Shown: positions 56,801-64,000 of the stretch, piece after piece
How the letters are laid out: every line of letters starts with the position of its first letter
Position numbering within the stretch: position 1 is the stretch's first letter
From: Brassica napus
Lineage: Eukaryota > Streptophyta > Magnoliopsida > Brassicales > Brassicaceae
DNA length: 64,000 nt
Assembly (NCBI RefSeq): GCF_020379485.1
Contig: NW_026015144.1
Coordinates: 110,929-174,928 of the forward strand
Direction: 5' to 3'
Translations under genes and position numbers: made by a program
Notes under the pieces: model-generated
The model's database searches: none
What the model was told of the DNA's origin: nothing
The model's input: the letters and a program-made list of their open reading frames with translations, nothing else

Positions 56801-57353
56801 TGTGGTATCAGAGCATCTCTGGTTAGGGAAGTACTCGTTTCTCTTTTGTTTCGATTTAACCTGTTCATCTTCTTGATCAGTTTTTAGATCGATCCGTTTT
56901 GTTTCAACTGATCTGTTCTTTGTTTCGCAATATCCATTGATTGATCTGTGATCCGTGGTCGTTTGAGTGTGTGATCTAATCATTTTGTGTCGATCTAATT
57001 GTTAAGAGTTTGAAATTGATAGATCTAGGTTTCGCTCTTTTAGATCCGATTGTTATCGATTCATATTCTAGATTTGATCTTTTGTTTGAATCTAATTGAT
57101 CGTGTGATCTGTTTAAATCACCTATAACAACTAGATCTACTTGTGTGTCGTCGAAATCTGATTAACAAACCTACCCTGATCGCGTTTCTATTGTGATTTT
57201 CAAGTTGTCGATTTGAATCCTCCTTTGCTTGATAATCAAGTTTTCTTTTACCGCCAGTATTTTTCAGTTTAAAATCTCTTGATCATCTACTGATTACGAT
57301 CAGTTTATTGGAACTATTTACTGGTTGAGTGTTGTTTTTGATTCTAGGTACCA
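56801..57353 (+). other. Gypsy-2 leader and primer binding site
   Basis: The primer site TGGTATCAGAGC (56803-56814) begins 2 nt after the LTR; then about 540 bp of T-rich untranslated leader up to the Gag ATG. No coding sequence. Confidence 0.85.
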
Positions 57354-59223
57354 ATGGGGAAAGAATCAGAAGAAGAAGCCGAGCTAGTAAGAAGAACAAG
57401 ATGCTGAGAGATCAAATGACCGAGCAAATGAATCAGACCATGATCTCTACTATGGCTGATATGCTTAAGGCTAGCATGAAGGAATTACGTGAGGAGATGA
57501 GACAAGAGTTGAGGCAAGCTACTGGCCAGGGACATAGCAATGAGTCTAGAAGAACCGGCCTACTCCAGTACGGCAAGAGCATGCGGGTTCACAAGAGACC
57601 GACAACTACTACTCGCGCAATAGAACTGAGCACAACCCAACTGAGCGCAGTAGTTCTTCTTCTGAACTGAGCAGAGGAAGATCAAGGCGTGAACATGATG
57701 GAAGGGGGTCACGCAAAGACAAGCTTTCAGGACTTAAGCTTAAGATTCCACCCTTCCATGGCAAGGTGGATCCAGATGCCTACTTGGAATGGGAAAAGAA
57801 GATCGAGCTTGTCTTCAATTGCCAACACTACTCCAATGCCCAAAGGATCAAGATTGCAGCAACTGAATTCTATGATTATGCGTTGAGTTGGTGGGATCAA
57901 CTTGTAACTACTAGACGGCTTAACCAAGAGAATCCGGTTGATTCATGGCACGAGATGAAGTCACTCATGCGCAAACGGTTTGTTCCAAGTCACTATCACC
58001 GCGACCTACATCAAAAGCTGCGAAGACTTACCCAAGGAACACGAACTGTTGAAGAATACTATCAAGACATGGAGTTGCTGATGTTGAGAGCTAGTATCTT
58101 GGAGGATAGAGAAGCCACTATGGCAAGGTTTCTTGGAGGGCTTAACCGTGAGATACAAGACAATGTGGAGATGCAACACTATGTGGAAATAGAAGAGATG
58201 TTGCACAAAGCTATTCTAGTGGAGCAGCAGCTCAAGAGGAAGGGTAACTCACGCAGCTATGGATCGTCTAAGTTCCACCACTCTAAAGAAGAGAAAACAT
58301 CCTATCTGAAGGATAGCAAGCCTCAGCAGAAAGAAGAGACTAAGCCGAGCAGCATATACAGCAAAGACAAAGGCAAAGCTGAAATTACTAGTTCAAGAAC
58401 TAGAGATGTTAAGTGCTTCAAATGTCAAGGGCGTGGGCATTATGCTAATGAGTGCACCAACAAAAAGGTTATGATTCTTCTTGAGAATGGAGAGTATGAA
58501 TCAGAGGAAGAGAAGTTTGGTTCTGATCATGAGGAGTCTGAAGAAGAAAGTGAAGTAGAACCCGTGAAAGGAAGATTGTTGGTGACAAGAAGGCTCTTGA
58601 ACGTGCAAGCCAAGAATGGAGAGTTTGAGCAGCGAGAGAATCTATTCTACACAAGGTGTATGGTTCAGGGAAAGGTGTGCAGTCTCATTATTGATGGAGG
58701 AAGTTGTGTCAATGTAGCCAGTGAGACTATGGTGAAGAAATTGGGTTTGAAAATTCAGAAACACCCAAGACCCTACAGATTGCAGTGGCTCAATGAGGAG
58801 GGCGAGATGAAAGTTTCTACTCAAGTACTGGTTCCTATAGCCATTGGTAGATATGAAGATGAAGTCTTGTGTGATGTGTTGCCAATGGAAGCCAGTCATA
58901 TACTCCTTGGAAGACCCTGGCAGTATGATAGACGTGTGAATCATGATGGCTTCACCAACAAACATTCTTTTGAATTCAACGGAAAGAAGACTGTGCTGGT
59001 GCCTTTGTCTCCTAAAGAGGTTCATGAAGATCAAATCCAGCTTCAGAAAAAGAAAGCGAAAGAGATTGATCTCAAACCTGATCATGACAAGCATCACAGC
59101 CTCTATGCCAAACAGGGAGATATCAAAAGAATTCTCTACTCTCAAAATTCTATTATCTTGCTTATGTTTAAAGAGACTCTTCTAACATTACTGATCACAC
59201 ACCGGATCATCCGAGTGAACTAG
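57354..59223 (+). pseudogene. Gypsy-2 Gag-protease, three frameshifts
   Basis: Begins at ATG 57354 (MGKESEEE). Compared with Gypsy-1, one A is missing near 57392 (GTAAGAAGAAC for GTAAGAAAGAAC), one G near 57551 (AGAAGAACC for AGAAGGAACC) and one C near 59186 (CTAACATT for CTAACCATT). Between the second and third break the frame is open and encodes YLEWEKKIELVFN, the CCHC knuckle CFKCQGRGHYANEC (from 58414), protease LIIDGGSCVNVAS (near 58690) and HILLGRPWQYDRR. All three losses shorten short runs of one base. Confidence 0.9.
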
Positions 59224-59313
59224 TTTCTCTTTTACAGGAGTATGCAGATGTGTTTCCAGAAGATAGCCCCATTGGATTGCCTCCAGTGCGTGGGATTGAG
59301 CACCAAATAGACT

Positions 59314-62085
59314 TTGTACCTGGTTCTACACTGCCCAACCGTCCAGCATACAGGACCAATCCAGTTGAAACCAAAGAACTGCAAGAAACAAGTAGAGGAG
59401 CTGATGGAGAAGGGTCATATCCGAGAAAGTTTGAGTCCTTGTGCAGTTCCAGTGCTCCTTGTGCCAAAGAAAGATGGGAGCTGGCGCATGTGTGTTGATT
59501 GTAGAGCAATCAACAACATAACAGTGAAGTATCGCCACCCTATTCCTAGATTAGATGATATGCTTGATGAATTGCATGGTTCTTGCATCTTTTCTAAGAT
59601 AGACTTGAAAAGTGGATATCATCAGATTAGGATGAAAGAAGGAGATGAGTGGAAAACTGCATTTAAAACTAAACATGGCTTGTATGAATGGTTAGTTATG
59701 CCATTTGGATTAACCAATGCGCCTAGTACATTCATGAGATTGATGAATCATATTCTTAGGTCTTTCATAGGCATCTTTGTTGTTGTGTACTTTGATGATA
59801 TCTTAGTTTACAGCAAATGCTTAGAAGATCATATAGAACATCTTAGGGCTGTTTTGGATGTTTTGAGAAAGGAAAAGCTATATGCCAATCTAAAGAAGTG
59901 CACTTTTTGCACAGATAACTTGGTCTTTCTAGGTTTTGTTGTAAGTGCAGATGGTGTAAAAGTGGATCAGGAAAAGATCAAAGCAATACAAGAGTGGCCG
60001 AGTCCAACTACAGTGGGAGAAGTAAGGAGTTTTCATGGACTGGCAGGTTTCTATAGGCGCTTTGTGAAGGATTTCAGCACTCTAGCAGCTCCCCTAACTG
60101 AGATAATCAAGAAGGATGTAGGATTCAAGTGGGGAGAAGCTCAGGAAGCCGCATTCCAACTCCTTAAAGAGAAGCTTACTCAATCTCCTCTTCTCATACT
60201 TCCTGATTTTTCTAAAACATTTGAAATAGAATGTGATGCCTCAGGAATTGGAATTGGTGCTGTGTTGATGCAGGATAAAAGACCTATTGCTTACTTCAGT
60301 GAGAAACTCAGTGGAGCTACTCTCAACTATGCCACTTATGACAAAGAACTCTACGCCTTGGTGAGAGCTCTACAGACTTGGCAGCATTATCTCTGGCCAA
60401 AGGAGTTTGTCATTCACACCGACCATGAATCTCTCAAGTATCTCAAAGGACAAAGTAAGCTCAGCAAGAGACATGCTAGATGGGTAGAATTCATTGAAAC
60501 CTTCCCGTATGTGATCAAATACAAACAAGGTAAGGAGAATATAGTTGCTGATGCACTATCCCGAAGGTATGTCCTCTTAACTACTCTTGATGCTAAGTTG
60601 CTAGGCTTTGAGCAGATTAAAGAAATGTATGAATCTGATCCTGACTTTCAAGAAGCTTATAAATCATGTGCTAAGTATGCTTCAGGACATTATTTTAGGC
60701 ATGATGGATTCTTATTCTATGACAATCGTTTATGTGTGCCTAATTGCTCTTTGAGAGATCTATTTGTCAGGGAATCCCATGGAGGAAGCTTGATGGGTCA
60801 TTTTGGTATAGCAAAAACCCTTAAAGTTTTGCAGGATCACTTCTATTGGCCGCATATGAAAAGAGATGTGGAGAGAATCTGTGGAAGGTGCACAACTTGC
60901 AAGCTTGCAAAGTCTAAAGTTCAACCTCACGGTTTGTATACTCCTTTGCCTATTCCTACTCATCCTTGGAATGATATATCTATGGATTTTGTTATGGGTT
61001 TGCCTAGAACTAGGACTGGAAAGGATTCTATCTTTGTGGTTGTTGATAGATTCTCTAAAATGGCACATTTCATAGCTTGCAATAAGACTGATGATGCATT
61101 ACATGTAGCTAATTTGTTCTTTAAAGAAGTGGTACGTTTGCATGGAATGCCTAGGACTATAGTTTCAGATAGAGATACTAAATTCCTTAGCTACTTTTGG
61201 AAAACATTGTGGTCTAAACTAGGAACTAAGCTATTGTTTTCTACTACTTGTCATCCACAAACTGATGGGCAGACTGAAGTAGTTAATAGAACCTTAGGTA
61301 CTCTCCTGCGTGCATTCATCAAAAAGAACTTGAAATCATGGGAAGATTACTTACCTCATTGTGAATTTGCATACAATCATGCTATGCATTCTGCTTCTAA
61401 GTTTTCTCCGTTTGAAATTGTTTATGGGTTCAATCCCATCTCACCTTTGGATCTAATACCTTTACCTGAGTGTGAAAGGGTTAGTATGGATGGGAAAAAG
61501 AAAGCTGAGATGGTTCAGCAGATTCATGAGCAAGCTAAGCGCAATCTAGAAGAGAAAACTAAGCAATACGCCAAACAAGCCAACAAGGGAAGGCGTGAGA
61601 TGATCTTTGAAGTTGGAGATCAAGTATGGGTTCACTTGAGGAAAGAAAGGTTTCCAAAAGAGAGGAAGTCTAAGCTAATGCCGAGGATTGATGGCCCTTT
61701 TGAAGTCACCAAGAGGATCAATGACAATGCCTACAAACTTGATCTGCAAGGTAAGTACGACATAAGTGATAGCTTCAATGTTACTGACTTGATCCCTTTT
61801 GTTGCAGATGAGCCAGATTTGAGGTCAAATCCTTTTCAAGAGGGAGGGGATGATGTGATCATGGACCAACTATCTAATGGAGATGATGAGGATCTGGATA
61901 AGCCGACTGATGGAGATGTTCTAGCCTTGCCTAAAGGACCTATGACTCGATCAAGATCAAGGAAGCTCACGCAAGTTATTGGAGGATTGGTTAAGAGGTC
62001 ATGGAAGCAAGAGGAATGTCTTGGTAGAAGCTTGATCAACCAAGACACACTTATCACCATTCAAGCAACTTCACCATCAAGCTGA
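59314..62085 (+). pseudogene. Gypsy-2 pol: reverse transcriptase, RNase H, integrase
   Basis: Open frame whose true protein starts at [12 protein letters not shown] (about 59391); an extra A near 59386 (CTGCAAGAAAC for CTGCAGAAAC) puts the preceding linker in another frame. Residues counted from 59314: reverse transcriptase with [10 protein letters not shown] at 159; RNase H with ECDASGIG near 305; integrase HHCC near 489-530; catalytic D558, D619, E655 with D,D-35-E spacing; GPF module near 793; then FNVTDLIPF and [10 protein letters not shown]. The final 77 codons lie within the 3' LTR and include [11 protein letters not shown]. All catalytic residues are present, but with the upstream breaks no full Gag-Pol can be made. 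Confidence 0.92.
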
Positions 62086-62668
62086 TCATCAACTAAGCAA
62101 GCAATCTATGTGTGCTCTTTTTCCCCTCTTTGGTTTTGTCCCAATGGGTTTTCCAAAGATAGGTTTTTAACGAGGCCATAGATTTGCTTCTCAAATCTCT
62201 TAGTTGATGATCTCGATCCAACCTTATCCCGGATCAACCTTATGTTATATATATGTCTTTCATTTCATGTTTTCAAACTTGTCTTTTGTTTCTATTTCCA
62301 AGAGAGCGTGTGCCTTTACTCTCTTGATAGTTTTCGAGAAGCTTGGAGTCTGTTCCAACTTCTCTTATATAAGTGTACTTTGAACCCCTTATCAAGAATC
62401 AATTATCTTTTATCAAAACCTTTCTTTGTTCTCTCTACTGCTTGTCCGCGAGTTGTTGAGTGTTCTTGTTGGTGTGTAGTATCCAGCAACCCAAGAGTGT
62501 CTATCTCGGTGTGTCATATCCGATCTAGTCACTTAGGAGTATCAAGGAGCCTTTCCGCAGCCTCTTGTGTCACCAATCGATCCACAACCTTGTAGAGCTT
62601 GAGTCTTTGATTCGTTCTAGCAAGGATCTATCCCATACTATCCAGAGAAGCAATCTAGGGACGTATTA
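61851..62668 (+). repeat. Gypsy-2 3' LTR (818 bp)
   Basis: Starts TGATGTGATC directly after the polypurine tract, ends GACGTATTA, and is followed by the AAGAA duplication. The pol stop codon (62083-62085) lies 235 nt inside it. Confidence 0.93.
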
Positions 62669-64000
62669 AAGAAGCTGATTTTGAACATAAAGTATTGGAG
62701 AATCACCAGGAAGCTGAATAAATCTCATAGGAGTTATGGAGAAAAGTATCCCACTTTCAAATCAGGTGATCCCAGTTTTTCCTGTTGGGAATATGACAAG
62801 CTCTTTGTCATTCTAATCAAACCAGGATGAATCGCGATGATGTAAGAAGCTTGATTTTGATACATAAGTAGTGGAGAATCACCAGAAGCTGAATAAATCT
62901 CATAGGAGTTAGGATGAAGAGCTATCCCACTTCAAATCAGGTGATCCCAGTTTTCCTGTTTGGGAATATGACAGCTTATTTGTCATTCTAATCAAACCAG
63001 GATGAATCGTGATGTAAGAAGCTTGATTTTGAAACATAAAGTAGTGGAGAATCACCAGGAAGCTGAATAAATCTCATAGGAGTTAGGATGAAGAAGCTAT
63101 CCACTTTCAAATCAGGTGATCCCAGTTTTCCTGTTTGGGAATATGACAGCTTCTTTGTTATTCTAATCAAACCAGGATGAATCGCGATGTAAGAAGCTTG
63201 ATTTTGATACATAAAGTAGTGGAGAATCACCAGGAAGCTGAATAAATCTCATAGGAGTTAGGATGAAGAAGCTATCCCACTTTCAAATCAGGTGATCCCA
63301 GTTTTCCTGTGTTGGGAATATGACAGCTTATTTGTCATTCTATCAAACCAGGATGAATCGCGATGTAATGTAAGAAGTTGATTTTGAAACATAAAGTAGT
63401 GGAGAATCACCAGGAAGCTGAATAAATCTCATAGGAGTTAGGATGAAGAAGCTATCCCACTTTCAAATCAGGTGATCCCAGTTTTCCAGTTTGGGAATAT
63501 GACAGCTTCTTCGTCATTCTAATCAAACCAGGATGAATCGCGATGCAAGAAGCTTGATTTTAATACATAAAGTAGTGGAGAATCACCAGGAAGCTGAATA
63601 AATCTCATAGGAGTTAGGTATATAAGAAGCTATCCCACTTTCAAATCAGGTGTGATCCCAGTTTTCCTGTTTGGGAATATGACAGCTTCTTTGTCATTCT
63701 AATCAAACCAGGATGAATCGCGATGTAAGAAGCTTGATTTTGATACACAAAGTAGTGGAGATCACCAGGAAGTCAAATAAATCTCACAGGAGTTAGGATG
63801 AAGACGCTATCCCACTTTAAATCAGGTGATCCCAGTTTTCTGTTTGGAATATGACAGCTTCTTTGTCATTCTAATCAACCCAGGATGAATCGCGATGTAA
63901 GAAGCTTGATTTTGAAACATAAAGAGTGGAGAATCACCAGGAAGCTGAATAAATCTCATAGGAGTTAGGATGAAGAAGCTATCCCACTTTCAAATCCGGT
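62669..64000. repeat. Degenerate centromeric satellite array 5
   Basis: About 7.5 monomers that keep the CentBr-type sequence but with many small indels and substitutions, unlike arrays 1-4. Examples: GGAGTTATGGAGAAAAG (near 62732), TTTTTCCTGTTGGG (near 62776), GATGATGTAAG (near 62837), GATGTAATGTAAG (near 63362), GGTATATAAGAAG (near 63618) and GTGTGATCCC (near 63650). Runs off the window edge. Confidence 0.93.

Larger units (their letters stand above)
55985..62668 (+). mobile_element. Gypsy-2: second copy of the Ty3/gypsy chromovirus, full length, frameshifted
   Basis: A 6,684-bp element with duplications AAGAA at 55980-55984 and 62669-62673. The 5' LTR is 816 bp and the 3' LTR 818 bp, with several substitutions and indels between them, so by LTR comparison it is older than Gypsy-1 (or less accurately sequenced). 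Primer site TGGTATCAGAGC at 56803-56814; polypurine tract AAGAGGGAGGGGA at 61838-61850. Its sequence is almost the same as Gypsy-1's without the nested elements. It lies in opposite orientation, so the two 5' LTRs both point away from array 4. Gag-pol carries four single-base indels. TG...TA ends. Confidence 0.94.

Noticed and set aside
56803..56814. tRNA-like sequence after the LTRs
   Set aside because: It is only the 12-16 nt complement of the initiator-Met tRNA 3' end, that is, the primer binding site, not a tRNA gene.

Overview
The window is plant centromeric DNA from a Brassica-type crucifer. Everything outside mobile elements is a head-to-tail 176-bp satellite that I recognise as the CentBr family of Brassica centromeres. 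Its monomer length and text (GAATCACCAGGAAGCTGAAT, TGGGAATATGACAGC) match that family. B. rapa, B. oleracea, a derived allotetraploid or a close relative such as radish would all fit. There is no host gene, tRNA, rRNA or CRISPR. All real coding sequence belongs to LTR retrotransposons.

Layout: satellite array 1 (1-4077); intact Ty1/copia element Copia-A (4078-10167, +); array 2 (10168-12976); Copia-B (12977-19091, +, frameshifted); array 3 (19092-20851); Ty3/gypsy chromovirus Gypsy-1 (20852-47919, -), split by nested insertions; array 4 (47920-55984); a second copy, Gypsy-2 (55985-62668, +); degenerate array 5 (62669-64000). Gypsy-1 contains Copia-C (24138-29806, +), non-autonomous NA-1 (29995-35966, +) and non-autonomous NA-2 (36447-45167, -). 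NA-2 is itself split by NA-3 (39221-43939, +). All eight elements have paired LTRs and perfect 5-bp target-site duplications, so the order of events can be read directly: satellite, then Gypsy-1, then Copia-C/NA-1/NA-2, then NA-3.

How the parts relate: Copia-A, -B and -C supply or supplied Gag, protease, integrase, reverse transcriptase and RNase H. NA-1, NA-2 and NA-3 carry at most remnants of a copia Gag, yet have the same tRNA-iMet primer site and the same GAGGGGGAG polypurine tract, so they look like parasites of that copia machinery. The gypsy pair resembles the centromere-targeting CRM clade, and the last 77 residues of its polyprotein are encoded inside its 3' LTR.

The most interesting non-coding signals are: (1) a hairpin with a constant UCCCAAUGGG tip and a covarying stem near the 3' end of all eight elements, shared by copia and gypsy types; (2) clusters of GTAC motifs, including exact TCCGTACAA SBP-box sites, in the LTRs of five elements; (3) TG...TA rather than TG...CA LTR ends in seven of eight elements; (4) a 528-bp three-monomer higher-order repeat in array 2 and other multi-monomer duplications in arrays 1 and 4; (5) intron-like AT-rich blocks and repeated polypurine tracts in the non-autonomous elements. 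All positions and comparisons were read by eye; no alignment or database search was run.
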